DNA of 64,000 nt from Nocardia transvalensis NBRC 15921 (GCF_000308875.1 NZ_BAGL01000070.1:62001-126000); one strand, 5' to 3'; shown: positions 48,374 through 56,806, counted from the stretch's first letter. Translations and numbers: made by a program. The notes: a model not told the origin generated them from the sequence alone.

Positions 48374-48692
48374 GCGCGGCCCGGTGGTCCGAACTCGCGT
48401 AGGTGTCGTGGTCGTCGACCGTCACGACGTCGGCCACCCGGATCAGCTCGCCGGGCACCACACCGCCGTCGAAGTGGACGACGCTGGGAGTGAACACCGC
48501 GACCGCCGCGGATTCGACCACCACCACGCACAGTCGCGCGACAGGGCGGTCCGTATGCGGGCCGAAGGTCACGGTTTTCGCCAGGTCGTATCCGAATAGT
48601 GCTGCGAGACTTCGTATCTGCTCCTCATCCCAGCGCTGCCTGATACGCGATACGTCCCGGCGCAGATATCCGATCGCTCGCGGGCGACCCAT
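48363..48692 (-). CDS. Hypothetical protein resembling a serine-recombinase N-terminal fragment
   Basis: A 109-residue protein, MGRPRAIGYLRRDVSRIRQRWDEEQIRSLAALFGYDLAKTVTF, ending VADVVTVDDHDTYASSDHR. The opening 'GYLRRDVS' and the spacing to 'GYDLAKT' recall resolvase N-termini, but no catalytic serine arrangement or DNA-binding domain is present. Similar short proteins occur in nocardiae and mycobacteria. It overlaps the convergent thioesterase remnant by 11 bases. Function unknown. Confidence 0.55.
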   Translation of the reverse strand: MGRPRAIGYLRRDVSRIRQRWDEEQIRSLAALFGYDLAKTVTFGPHTDRPVARLCVVVVESAAVAVFTPSVVHFDGGVVPGELIRVADVVTVDDHDTYASSDHRAALNR

Positions 48693-48773
48693 GTTCGCGA
48701 TTCTCCGTACTCGTCGATCCTGCCGAACGCAGGTGCGAGCCGACCCCGGCTGCCCGCACTCACGCCCGCTTCC

Positions 48774-49211
48774 TCACACTCGTCCGACTTCTCGCACGAC
48801 TCGCCGGGCCTGGGCCATCAGCATGCCCACATTCACCGATTTGCGGCAGACCACGACCACCACGACATCGTCGCGGCCGTCGAGCCGGACGAAGAGGTGG
48901 GCCAGATTCTCGCTGTTGACGAGAATCTCCTGGAAATAGTGCGCGTCGGTGCGGACGCCGCGGCGCTCCTTCCAGATCTCCTCGATCATCACCACGTTGC
49001 GGCCCTGGAACAGCTCCAGGGTCGCCGCCGCCAGCAGGTCCAGGACCTCCGCCGGATGGTTGTCCACGGTCTGCACCGCGAGCAGCATTCCGGTCGTCAT
49101 GTCGATCGCCCCGGACGCTATGCAGTCCGGTACCTCCGACCGCAGCATCTTCACCAAGATGCCGATCCGGTCGGTCAGATTGCCGGGCCCCTTGTTACTC
49201 GGTGTGTTCAT
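48774..49211 (-). CDS. Roadblock/LC7-like protein 1
   Basis: A 145-residue protein with the Roadblock/LC7 (MglB-like) pattern: a first helix NLTDRIGILVKMLRSEVPDC, then a strand pair SGAIDMTTGMLLAVQTVD, a long helix PAEVLDLLAAATLELFQGR, and a last strand pair and helix HLFVRLDGRDDVVVVVVC then RKSVNVGMLMAQARRVV. Such proteins form dimers and usually regulate small Ras-like GTPases. The ATG at 49211 lies inside the end of the DUF4388-like gene (17-base overlap), so the two are coupled. Four proteins of this type occur in the cluster. Confidence 0.7.
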   Translation of the reverse strand: MNTPSNKGPGNLTDRIGILVKMLRSEVPDCIASGAIDMTTGMLLAVQTVDNHPAEVLDLLAAATLELFQGRNVVMIEEIWKERRGVRTDAHYFQEILVNSENLAHLFVRLDGRDDVVVVVVCRKSVNVGMLMAQARRVVREVGRV

Positions 49212-50199
49212 CGCATCCTTTCTGCCGTCCGCCTATCCGGCGGTTTTCCGGTTGACGTGCACCGCGCGCGGAGGCCGGAAATTCCTGTGCGCGAGGCGGA
49301 TACAGCTCGTTGATGCCGCTGGCGTTGCGGCGCCGCCGCGGCAGCGTGCCCCGGCGAAGGGGAACCGGGGCAGGTACGACGGCGGGGACACCCGAGGCAG
49401 GCACGACGACCGAGGCACCCGAGGCAGGCACGACGGCCGTGGCACCCGAGGCAGGCACGACGGCCGAGGCACCCGGGGCGGGTACGCCGGCCGAGGCGCC
49501 CGGTTCGGGGATGGCGAACGCGACGCCGTTCGGACCGGGCACCACCAGGGCCCGCTCGGCCAGCAACCGGGAGACCTCGACGGTGACCGGATACAGCCCG
49601 CGTCCCACCGCGAACGCGATGTCACGGCAGCGGTGCTGCCCGTCGACCTGCAGCAGGATCTCCCGCCGCGCACCGGCCGGGCAGTCGTGCAGCAGCGCGT
49701 CGCCATGGCCGGTGCGCGCCAGGCGATGTCGATGCGGCGACACCCGGCTGTTGGCGAGTGCGCGCAGCCTGCGCTCGGTTTCGGCGGTCAGCCGGTCCGC
49801 CTCGACACCGGCGAAGCCGTCGGACGGGCCGGTGTCGTCGAGATCGGCCGGATCCATCTCGATCCCGGCCGTCCAGAAGCTGCCGTCTATCCAGCCCGCG
49901 GCGATCGCGAACGCGCCGTCCAGCGTCGCCATCGCCTCGAGCGCACGCCGTTCCGCCTCGCCGGGCTTCTTGCGCCCCGGACGCGCCAGCAGCACGCCGA
50001 CGCCGGGCGCCCCCGCAGTGCTGACCGCGAGAACCCGCCCGCGCACGACTCGCAGCCGGCCGCCCGGGTCGCCGGAGACGTGCAGATCTCCCGTTCGCAT
50101 CGCCGCGGACGCCTTCGACAGTTCCCGCGCCACCTGCTGCGCTGCTTGTCGGCCGAGCGCCGGCAGCCGTGCCGAGCCAGCGGAAGGACCGGTCGTCAT
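49195..50199 (-). CDS. DUF4388-like N-terminal plus winged-helix-like protein 1
   Basis: A 334-residue protein. The N-terminus KASAAMRTGDLHVSGDPGG RLRVVRGRVLAVSTAG has the DUF4388 form ('TG.L...vveG.v.a'). The middle has RREILLQVDGQHRCRDIAFAVGRGL then YPVTVEVSRLLAERALVV, a winged-helix-like segment. A linker of five nine-residue units (PASGASAVV type) from a 27-bp array at 49364-49498 precedes a basic tail (RRGTLPRRRRNASG). It shares its layout with the protein at 51370. It is the first gene of the leftward arm of the Roadblock cluster. Confidence 0.65.
   Translation of the reverse strand: MTTGPSAGSARLPALGRQAAQQVARELSKASAAMRTGDLHVSGDPGGRLRVVRGRVLAVSTAGAPGVGVLLARPGRKKPGEAERRALEAMATLDGAFAIAAGWIDGSFWTAGIEMDPADLDDTGPSDGFAGVEADRLTAETERRLRALANSRVSPHRHRLARTGHGDALLHDCPAGARREILLQVDGQHRCRDIAFAVGRGLYPVTVEVSRLLAERALVVPGPNGVAFAIPEPGASAGVPAPGASAVVPASGATAVVPASGASVVVPASGVPAVVPAPVPLRRGTLPRRRRNASGINELYPPRAQEFPASARGARQPENRRIGGRQKGCDEHTE
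49364..49498. repeat. 27-bp tandem repeat inside the DUF4388-like gene
   Basis: Units begin at 49364, 49391, 49418, 49445 and 49472 (plus strand reads CCCGAGGCAGGCACGACG...). The period keeps the frame and encodes a Pro/Ala/Val linker. It has no hairpin head. Confidence 0.85.
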
Positions 50200-50971
50200 G
50201 GTTCGAACTCCGCGAATGGAGAAATAGACAGAACATCTGATCTCACTGAGGTGTGCACAAATGATCCCGGGCAGCCGGAATGGAAGGTGCGGCGAATATC
50301 GACTCGCCGGATCTGCCCGGGTCGGTCCACGAATGGAGAATTAACCTCTGGTCACCGAATCAGCAATTTGCCGGATAGCAACCAGAGCCGGGTAGTAGCC
50401 AGCGGGGAGCACGGGGAGATCGCACGAGAGGGTCCCTCGGATAGTCGATCGGCGATCGGATTCGCCCTGACTGCGACGGCCATCGGACTCGGTCGGCGCA
50501 TGCCGGATATCCTGTCAGGGCGACAGTTTTAGAGCAACCGAATCCGCCAAATTAACCGGGCCGTCCCGGGCGGATCGCCGACGCCGGCATCGTCGTCCCT
50601 GCTAGCGGGCTCGCAATCAGCAAACCGGAACGAAGTTTGGTCTTCACCCAGGTCAAGTCTGGTTTACTCACGCGATTCCCCGGACTGTTCGGTCGATTTC
50701 GATCACGGGCAACCCCATCCACACGATCAACGGAACCACTGCCCAGAGAATCGGCCGCTAGAAAACCGACCGCTACGAATACGCGGCGTCAGTCGTCGGC
50801 GAATTTACCGAACCAGGAGCGCAAACTCGTTCGAATACCGCGAAGTATAAAATACTTCCAGGTCTATTTATACCGGACGCCTCGAATATTCCCCCGTTGC
50901 CGAGAATTTTCCGCATTCATCTGTACACGCACGGGTAGCGCTGTGTAGCGTCTGGATGCCTGAATCCAAAT
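50200..50971. promoter_or_regulatory. Long divergent control region of the Roadblock/DUF4388 cluster
   Basis: About 770 bases without a supported gene, the longest gap in the window. The stretch 50770-50950 is AT-richer. GCGAATGGAGAAATA (about 50212) recurs as a variant, ACGAATGGAGAATTA (about 50330), which may be a repeated regulatory element. Promoters for both arms must lie here. Confidence 0.45.
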
Positions 50972-51373
50972 ATGACAAGCGGTGGCACGGTGATCGGTAT
51001 TGACGGCTGCTTGGAACGAATCATCGAGATTCCCGGTGCGCGAGGTGTGACACTGGTGGACGGCGTGAGTGGTCTCGCGATCGCCGCGGCCGGACGGCAC
51101 GATCTGCTGGACGAGCACGAGAACGCCGCGGCGACCACGGACGCGGTCCGCGCCGTACTCGCCTGCCCGGCGCTGGTGACCGGCGACGCTGACGACGTCA
51201 CCGAGATCATCGTCTGCGGACCGCGCGGTTACCACCTGCTGAACCTGGTGAGCGGCGACTTCGAGGGCCGGCTCTTCGTCCATGTGCTGTTCGACGAGGA
51301 CACCGGGAATCTGGCGATGGCACGATTCCGGCTCCGAGGAATTCTGGCCGACCTGGGTGGACGACAGCCATGA
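50972..51373 (+). CDS. Roadblock/LC7-like protein 2
   Basis: A 133-residue protein. TVIGIDGCLERIIEIPGARGVTLVDGVSGLAIAAAG gives the first helix and strands. ENAAATTDAVRAVLACPAL is the central helix. VTEIIVCGPRGYHLLNLV and LFVHVLFDEDTGNLAMARFRLRGILADL give the last strands and helix, the latter nearly identical in pattern to protein 4. The ATG at 50972 lacks a clear ribosome site; a GTG at 50990 is possible. Its stop overlaps the next gene (ATGA). It is the first gene of the rightward arm. Confidence 0.7.
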   Translation: MTSGGTVIGIDGCLERIIEIPGARGVTLVDGVSGLAIAAAGRHDLLDEHENAAATTDAVRAVLACPALVTGDADDVTEIIVCGPRGYHLLNLVSGDFEGRLFVHVLFDEDTGNLAMARFRLRGILADLGGRQP

Positions 51374-52182
51374 ACGTTGAACTCGCGGGGGTCCTGCGGC
51401 AACTCGAGAAGGAGAAGCGGACCGGTGTGCTACGCGTGGGCGACGGCTCGTTCCACCTCGTGGAGGGCGTCGTGGCGGCCGCGTCCTGTCACCGCGCGAC
51501 CGGGCTGGATCAGCTCGCACTCGCGGCGGGGGCGGCGACCGCCGACGACTGGCGGCGGGCCGAATCCGGGGACCCCGCAGCCGTTCTCGGCTCGCCACGC
51601 CTCGAGGTCCTGGCGCTGCTGTCGGTCTTCGACGCCGCCTACTTCCTGCTGGCGGCCCCCACGGTCGCGAAATTCCGCCCTATGCCCCCGCATTGGCTCG
51701 CCCGGATCTGCCAGATCACACCGGGTGCGCTCGTCCACGAGATCGAGCGGCGCGGCGATCCGGAGACCGGGCTCTGGCCGGCCGGGTGGGTCGACCGCTA
51801 TCCGATCATCCCGGTCCGGCGCGTCCGCAGGCGACGCGTGGTCCTCACGGCCTCGCAGGTCGAGATGCTCTCCGCCGCGGACACCCGCCGCACCATCACC
51901 GTGATCGCGCGCGACCTCGGCCGGACCACCTTCGCCTGCCTCATGGCGGTGCGCGATCTGACGGCGGCCGGGCTGGTCGAACCGCCCGTCCTGCTGCCCG
52001 GACCGGCGGACGACGAGGCGGCGCCGGACCATCCGCCGAATCACGCACCGGCACAAGCACCTACGACGCCGCTGCGCCGCCGGGTGCCGTCGATGACGCA
52101 GGTCCCCGTCCAGGACCGTTGGGAGCCGGTCGACAGGGACGTGCTCATCCGGCTGCGGGCGGCCCTGGAGGAGCTCGCGTGA
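51370..52182 (+). CDS. DUF4388-like N-terminal plus winged-helix-like protein 2
   Basis: A 270-residue protein. The N-terminus VELAGVLRQLEKEKRTGVLRVGDGSFHLVEGVVAAASCHRATGLDQLALAAG is a good DUF4388 match. A middle helical part (WLARICQITPGALVHEIERR) leads to LTASQVEMLSAADTRRTITVIARDLGRTTFACLMAVRDLTAAGLV, which reads like a winged-helix DNA-binding or protein-contact domain. A Pro-rich linker and a final helix follow. Layout and order match the protein at 49195 on the other arm, suggesting the arms are duplicates. Translation is coupled to both neighbours. Confidence 0.7.
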   Translation: MNVELAGVLRQLEKEKRTGVLRVGDGSFHLVEGVVAAASCHRATGLDQLALAAGAATADDWRRAESGDPAAVLGSPRLEVLALLSVFDAAYFLLAAPTVAKFRPMPPHWLARICQITPGALVHEIERRGDPETGLWPAGWVDRYPIIPVRRVRRRRVVLTASQVEMLSAADTRRTITVIARDLGRTTFACLMAVRDLTAAGLVEPPVLLPGPADDEAAPDHPPNHAPAQAPTTPLRRRVPSMTQVPVQDRWEPVDRDVLIRLRAALEELA

Positions 52183-52206
52183 CCGCGCGGAAAGGCCGCT
52201 CGGCAC

Positions 52207-52650
52207 ATGATTGGAAGGTTGACCAAGGTGGGGATGACAACCGCGGCCGGGATTTCCGGGCCCGAGACGAATGCGGCCGTACTGGCCGAACTGGAGGGGC
52301 TGTGCGATCGGGTCCCGGGACTGACCGGGGCGCTCGTGGCCTCCGGCGACGGGTTACTCCTCGTGCACGCACTGCCCGCGACTATCGAGCCCACCGGGAT
52401 GGCCGCCCTCGCGGCCTCCCAGCTCGCCCTGTCCTATCGGCTGGTCACGACCGCGCACGGCGGTGGGTTCCGCGAGGTCGTGGTGCACGGGAGCAGCGGT
52501 TACGTGGTGATCTACGCGGCCGGCTGGACCTCGCTCACGGTGCTGGCGGACCCCGAGGTGAATGTCGGTCGGCTGCACCTGGAATCGCGGCCGGCCGCCA
52601 CCGCGATCGCCGACATGCTCGAAGCGACGAAGACAAGACCTCAGAGATGA
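52207..52650 (+). CDS. Roadblock/LC7-like protein 3
   Basis: A 147-residue protein (or 138 from the ATG at 52234). LAELEGLCDRVPGLTGALVASGDGLLLVHALPA is a clear Roadblock opening. TGMAALAASQLALSYRLVT is the central helix and REVVVHGSSGYVVIYAAGWTSLTVLADP the last strands. Of the four it is closest to the MglB-like proteins of actinobacterial GTPase conservons. No MglA-like GTPase is in the window. The gene follows DUF4388 protein 2 by 24 bases. Confidence 0.75.
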   Translation: MIGRLTKVGMTTAAGISGPETNAAVLAELEGLCDRVPGLTGALVASGDGLLLVHALPATIEPTGMAALAASQLALSYRLVTTAHGGGFREVVVHGSSGYVVIYAAGWTSLTVLADPEVNVGRLHLESRPAATAIADMLEATKTRPQR

Positions 52651-52685
52651 CGAGGCATCGGAAACCGATCGAAAGGAACGAGTAC

Positions 52686-53057
52686 ATGTCCAATCTGGAT
52701 CTCGCACTGAAAGACATGATGGTGATAGACGGCGCGGTCGGGGCGGCCGTCGTGGATTACAACAGCGGCATGGCGCTCGGCATGCTCGGCAGCTCCAAGA
52801 CCCTGGACCTGCAGGTCGCGGCCGCCGGGAACACCGAGGTGGTGCGCGCCAAGATGCGCACGATCGAGCAGCTGGAACTGAACGAGGACATCGAGGACAT
52901 CCTCATCACGCTGACCAGCCAATACCACATCATCCGGCCGATGTCCGGGCGCAAGTCGAAGGGGCTGTTCCTCTACCTCGCGCTGGACCGGGGCCGCGCG
53001 AATCTCGCGATGGCGCGCCACCGCCTGAAGAATATCGAGGAGCACCTCGAGGTCTGA
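52686..53057 (+). CDS. Roadblock/LC7-like protein 4
   Basis: A 123-residue protein: LALKDMMVIDGAVGAAVVDYNSGMALGMLG, then AAGNTEVVRAKMRTIEQLEL, DIEDILITLTSQYHIIRPM and GLFLYLALDRGRANLAMARHRLKNIEEHL. The 'NLAMAR..L..I' end is shared with protein 2. AAAGGAAC eight bases before the ATG at 52686 supports the start. It is the last gene of the rightward arm, 35 bases after protein 3. Confidence 0.75.
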   Translation: MSNLDLALKDMMVIDGAVGAAVVDYNSGMALGMLGSSKTLDLQVAAAGNTEVVRAKMRTIEQLELNEDIEDILITLTSQYHIIRPMSGRKSKGLFLYLALDRGRANLAMARHRLKNIEEHLEV

Positions 53058-53164
53058 CCTACGCACGTGAGTACCCAGTCGCCGACGCGCCGGACGGCAC
53101 GTCCCGAAGCCGGGCAACCGTGCGGGGTGCGCCCCTGGTTGCCCGGTCTCGCGCGGGCTCACCC

Positions 53165-54091
53165 TCAGCGGCCGCCGAGGCCCGATTGGGCGATGCCGCG
53201 CACGAAGGACTTCTGGGCCACCGCGTAGACGAGCAGCAAGGGAGCCAGGACGGTGACGGCGGCGGCCATGAGAATGGGCCACTGCGTGTGATACTGCCCC
53301 TGGAGGCGCACCAAACCCAGTGTCACGGTAGCGATTTCGTTGCGCTGGATCATGACCAGGGGCCACAGGAAATCGTTCCAGACGCCGATCCAGGTCAGGA
53401 CGGCCAGCACCGTGACGGCGGGGCGGGCGTGCGGTAGGAGAACGCGCCAGTAGACCTGCCACGTGCTGCAGCCGTCGAGGATGGCCGCCTCCTCGAGTTC
53501 CACCGGGAGGGTGCGGAAGAACTGGCGCATCAGATAGGTGCCGAAGGCGGAACCGAACAGGCCGGGCACGATCATCGCCCACGGCGTATCCACCCAGCCG
53601 AAGGAGCGCATGAGGATGAACTGCGGGATGGCCGTGACGGTCAGCGGCACCATGAGCGTTGTCAGATAGGCCAGGAACAGCAGCTCGCGGCCGGGAAAAC
53701 GCAAGCGCGCGAACGCGTATCCGGCGAGCGAGCAGAAGAACACCTGCCCGGCGGTGATACATCCGGCGTAGACGACCGTATTGAGCAGCATGCGCCCCAG
53801 CGGGAGGAGATCGAACACCTCGGTGTAGTTCGACCACTGCGGATTCGACGGGATCGGATTCGGATCGCTGACCGCCCCTTCGGTTTTCAGCGAGGCGGCG
53901 ATCGCCCACAGAATGGGGCCGACGGCGCACCAGGCGATCGCGATCAGCACGGCGTAGATCACCGCACCACGCACCGTCCGCCGCACGATGGCGCGTTGCC
54001 CCCGTGCGCTCACGCCGCTGCTTCCCGTCCCGCTCACGCCCTCTCGGTGTCCCGCCGCGCTCACGTCTGCCCCACTCCCCCGCGTACTCAC
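53165..54091 (-). CDS. Sugar ABC transporter permease (MalG-like) with repeat-bearing N-terminus
   Basis: A 308-residue CUT1-type permease. Six helices follow about residue 40; the ATPase-contact loop is LPVELEEAAILDGCSTWQVYWRVLLPHARPAV. The start overlaps the MalF-like stop (GTGA at 54091). The first 35 or so codons contain four in-frame GTG-AG(C/T) units (VSTRGSGAD, VSAAGHREG, VSGTGSSG, VSARGQR) before the first helix RRTVRGAVIYAVLIAIAWCAV. Any of the four GTGs could initiate. It is the last gene of a binding protein-MalF-MalG operon without its own ATPase. Confidence 0.88.
   Translation of the reverse strand: MSTRGSGADVSAAGHREGVSGTGSSGVSARGQRAIVRRTVRGAVIYAVLIAIAWCAVGPILWAIAASLKTEGAVSDPNPIPSNPQWSNYTEVFDLLPLGRMLLNTVVYAGCITAGQVFFCSLAGYAFARLRFPGRELLFLAYLTTLMVPLTVTAIPQFILMRSFGWVDTPWAMIVPGLFGSAFGTYLMRQFFRTLPVELEEAAILDGCSTWQVYWRVLLPHARPAVTVLAVLTWIGVWNDFLWPLVMIQRNEIATVTLGLVRLQGQYHTQWPILMAAAVTVLAPLLLVYAVAQKSFVRGIAQSGLGGR
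54001..54091 (-). repeat. Degenerate tandem repeat with four GTG-AG codons at a permease 5' end
   Basis: On the minus strand GTGAGY starts units of about 27, 27, 24 and 20 bases; on the plus strand each unit ends CTCAC. Units share start codon and length more than sequence. It resembles in position the 27-bp array of the betaine-type lipoprotein gene. Confidence 0.5.
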
Positions 54092-55014
54092 CCCTCCTCC
54101 GGTTCCCTGCGCGCGAGCCACAGCTGTATCAGGGTGAGGATCAGGAGGAGGGCGAACATCACCCAGGCCAGGGCTGCCGCGTAGCCGATCTCGTAGAAGC
54201 GGAAGGCGTTCTGGAACAGCATGATTCCGAGGACGTAGGTGCCGGTCTCCGGGCCGCCGTTGCCGTCGGTGAGGGCATAGGCCTGGTCGAATGCCTGCAC
54301 CGAGTTGATGATCGTGATGACGAAGACGAACGACAGCGCGCCCCGGACCAGGGGCAGGGTGACCGAGCGGAAGCGCCGCCACGCGCTCGCGCCGTCGATG
54401 CGCGCCGCCTCGTAGAGATTCTCCGGAATGCCCTGCATGGCGGCGAGCAGGACGACGGTCGCGAACGGCACGCTCTTCCACACGGTCACCACCGTCAGCG
54501 CGAGCAGGGCCCAGTTCGGATCGCTCAGCCACGGAACGGGTTTCACCCCGACCCAGCCGAGCATCAGATTCACCAGGCCGTCGTCGGTGGTGAACAGGAA
54601 CCGCCACACCACGGCCATCGCCACCGTGGAGGCGACCAGCGGCAGGAAGGTCAGCGTGCGGAACAGGCCGATCCCCCGCAGTGTCCGGTTCAGCGCGGCG
54701 GCCACGGCGAGGCTGATCACCACCGTCGGCGCCAGCGCCAGCACGGTGAACACCGCCGTATTGCGCAGGGCGATAGAGAACAGCGGATCGTCCAGGAGCT
54801 GCCGGTAGTTGCCGAGTCCCGTGAATCGCATGGGCCCGAACAAGTCCCACGAATGGAAGCTCAGGTAGAGCGAGAAGCACAGTGGGAAGAGGAGGAACAC
54901 CACGACGGCCGCCAGATTGGGGGCGACGAACGCGATCCCGGCCCGCATCCGGCGACGCTCGAGGTGCGAGCGGCGTCGGGTGGGCCGATCGCTGGGCGAC
55001 ACCGAAGCGCTCAT
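54088..55014 (-). CDS. Sugar ABC transporter permease (MalF-like)
   Basis: A 308-residue permease with six helices. It opens with a basic cytosolic stretch (RPTRRRSHLERRRMRAG). Helix 1 is FVAPNLAAVVVFLLFPLCFSLYL, and the contact loop is PENLYEAARIDGASAWRRFRSVTLPLVRG. CUT1 family. The start ATG at 55014 overlaps the binding-protein stop (ATGA) and its stop overlaps the MalG-like start, so the three genes are translationally linked. Confidence 0.93.
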   Translation of the reverse strand: MSASVSPSDRPTRRRSHLERRRMRAGIAFVAPNLAAVVVFLLFPLCFSLYLSFHSWDLFGPMRFTGLGNYRQLLDDPLFSIALRNTAVFTVLALAPTVVISLAVAAALNRTLRGIGLFRTLTFLPLVASTVAMAVVWRFLFTTDDGLVNLMLGWVGVKPVPWLSDPNWALLALTVVTVWKSVPFATVVLLAAMQGIPENLYEAARIDGASAWRRFRSVTLPLVRGALSFVFVITIINSVQAFDQAYALTDGNGGPETGTYVLGIMLFQNAFRFYEIGYAAALAWVMFALLLILTLIQLWLARREPEEG

Positions 55015-56309
55015 GTCCGTGCCCGCAGCAGCGCATCGATATCCGCGGCCGTATCCGCCAGCGAATCCGCCTGCGCCGCACCGCGTAACACCCGGTTGCA
55101 GGTGCGGGACAGCAGGGACTCGACCTTTCCCCAGGCTGGTGTGATCGCGAACTGGCGAGAGTGCACGGGCCCGTCTGTCAGCACCTCGAGATTGCCGATC
55201 GCGCGGTGCGCGGCGGCGAATTGCGGTGAGTGCACGGCCGATCGCAGCACCGGGACGAACAGCCCCGATTCGGCGATGATCGCCTGCCCCACCGGCCCGG
55301 TCGCGAATTTCACGAATTCCCAGGCCTGGTCGCGCCGGGGGCTGTCGGCGGCGATGCTCAGCCCGGTGCAGCCGACATCCGTCATCGCCCCCGGCCCGCC
55401 GTCCGGGCCGACCGGCAGCACGGTCACGTCGAAATCGAGGTCGTCGCTGTCGGCGAATTCCGAATACAGCCAGTGCCCGCCGAGCAGCATGCCCGCTCGC
55501 CCACCGGCGAACAGGTCGTACGCCGACACCGACTGCTGATCGGCGACATCTGGCGCCACCCGGTGCCGCAGCGCGAGATCGGCGTAGAACTGCACGCCCG
55601 CCGCGAACCGCGGATCGCCGATATTGGTGCGGGCCGGCGCCATCGGCGGACTGAACCATTCGGCGCCGTTGTTCATCCCGAAACAGGCCGCGGAGTAATA
55701 GGGCACCCAGCCGTCCACGAATCCCCACCGGCGGACCCGGCCGCCCTCGCGATGGGTCAATTCCCTTGCGGCGGAGAGGAATTCGGCGAAGCTCCAGGCA
55801 TCCGCCCAGCGGCGGGGCGGTCGAATACCGGCTCGCTCGAACAGCTTCCGGTTGTAATAGAGGAAGACACCGGACCACTGCTCGGGCAGCGCGAACTGCC
55901 CGCCGCCATAGGTGAACGTGTCGTACAGCGGCGCGTAACCGTCGCGCCGCAGGGATTCGCCGTACTGCGGGTCGCGATCGAGGATCGTGCGCAGATCCAG
56001 CAGCACCCCGCGCTCGGCCAGGCCCGCGTACAGCAACTCCCACGCCATCAGCACATCCGGGCACTTGCCGCCCGCGCAGTAGGTGAGCATCTGCTGCAAG
56101 GGATCGGGGCCGGACATGACCGTGCGAATGCGGATATCCGGCCGCCGCCGATGGAATTCGTCGATGATCCGCAGCCGCGCCCGCGCCTCCTCCGGCCGCG
56201 CCTGAAAGAAGAAGGTCACCGCATCGTCGGAATCCCCACAAGCCCCCGCCCCCGCCGCCAGCGGCAACGCCAGCGCGGACCGAAGCACGGAACGCCGCGT
56301 CGGTGCCAC
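55011..56309 (-). CDS. Sugar ABC transporter substrate-binding lipoprotein
   Basis: A 432-residue binding protein. The leader VAPTRRSVLRSALALPLAAG ends in the lipobox-like AGAC, Cys27; the twin arginine hints at Tat export. The body is a family-1 (maltose-type) binding fold: VTFFFQARPEEARARLRIIDEFHRRRPDIRIRTV, then GKCPDVLMAWE and AWEFVKFATGPVGQ. GGAGGGAGG three bases before the GTG at 56309 fixes the start, excluding longer frames that would translate the repeat array upstream. Sugar unknown. No ATPase gene is adjacent; a shared MsiK-type ATPase elsewhere is likely. Confidence 0.9.
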   Translation of the reverse strand: MAPTRRSVLRSALALPLAAGAGACGDSDDAVTFFFQARPEEARARLRIIDEFHRRRPDIRIRTVMSGPDPLQQMLTYCAGGKCPDVLMAWELLYAGLAERGVLLDLRTILDRDPQYGESLRRDGYAPLYDTFTYGGGQFALPEQWSGVFLYYNRKLFERAGIRPPRRWADAWSFAEFLSAARELTHREGGRVRRWGFVDGWVPYYSAACFGMNNGAEWFSPPMAPARTNIGDPRFAAGVQFYADLALRHRVAPDVADQQSVSAYDLFAGGRAGMLLGGHWLYSEFADSDDLDFDVTVLPVGPDGGPGAMTDVGCTGLSIAADSPRRDQAWEFVKFATGPVGQAIIAESGLFVPVLRSAVHSPQFAAAHRAIGNLEVLTDGPVHSRQFAITPAWGKVESLLSRTCNRVLRGAAQADSLADTAADIDALLRART

Positions 56310-56351
56310 GAACCTCCCTCCGCGCAAGAACGACCCGAACTCCCGGCGCTT

Positions 56352-56476
56352 CCCGGCACGCCCACAGTTCTCCCCGGCACGCCCACAGTTCACCCGGCAC
56401 GCCCACAGTTCACCCGGCACGCCCACAGTTCACCAGGCAGGCCCACACAGTTTTCCCGGCATGCTTTTGGCCGGGA
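56352..56476 (+). repeat. CCGGC-hairpin with 20-bp tandem array (five units) upstream of the sugar ABC operon
   Basis: Units start at 56352, 56373, 56393, 56413 and 56433, each reading CCCGGCACGCCCACAG. The hairpin TCCCGGC...GCCGGGA with ATGCTTTTG loop follows at 56454-56476. The first ten bases of each unit nearly equal the first ten of the hairpin's left arm (CCCGGCATGC). The element lies between divergent genes. Confidence 0.88.
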
Positions 56477-56678
56477 CCAGCACCGGAGCTTACGGATCCG
56501 CCGCCGCGCACAGCGGTATGACACGCGCACTGCTCCCCGTTCCCACCTGGCGAGAATCGACCGCGCAGTATGTGGGATCGGCGTGGGAGCATACAGTCGG
56601 ACGAGCGACCGTGGCCGACGCCGAGACCACCGCCGAACCGCCTCTGCCGGGCCGTGACCAGCGGACTCCGGTAGCCCG

Positions 56679-56702
56679 TCCGAAGGGGAACCCCCGTTCG
56701 GA
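56679..56702 (+). promoter_or_regulatory. Hairpin in the cstA upstream region
   Basis: TCCGAA, GGGG, AA, CCCC, CG, TTCGGA nests two stems. About 50 bases later TACGTT (56753-56758) could be the cstA -10. The role of the hairpin is unknown. Confidence 0.35.
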
Positions 56703-56806
56703 ATATATGTTCAGACTTCCTTAAGTCCGGTTCGCGAGCGCCTCGGTTCGGCTACGTTGTGTCCGTTTCCGCAAGACCAGTGAGAAAGCACGGGAGAGTA
56801 GCTCGC

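Noticed and set aside
46861..48402. Plus-strand open frame of 513 codons across ychF
   Set aside because: It is antisense of YchF and repetitive in Gly/Asp/Val; only its last part overlaps the real thioesterase remnant, in another frame.
48363..48692. Serine recombinase as evidence of a mobile element
   Set aside because: Only a vague N-terminal resemblance; no catalytic arrangement, no DNA-binding domain and no inverted ends nearby.
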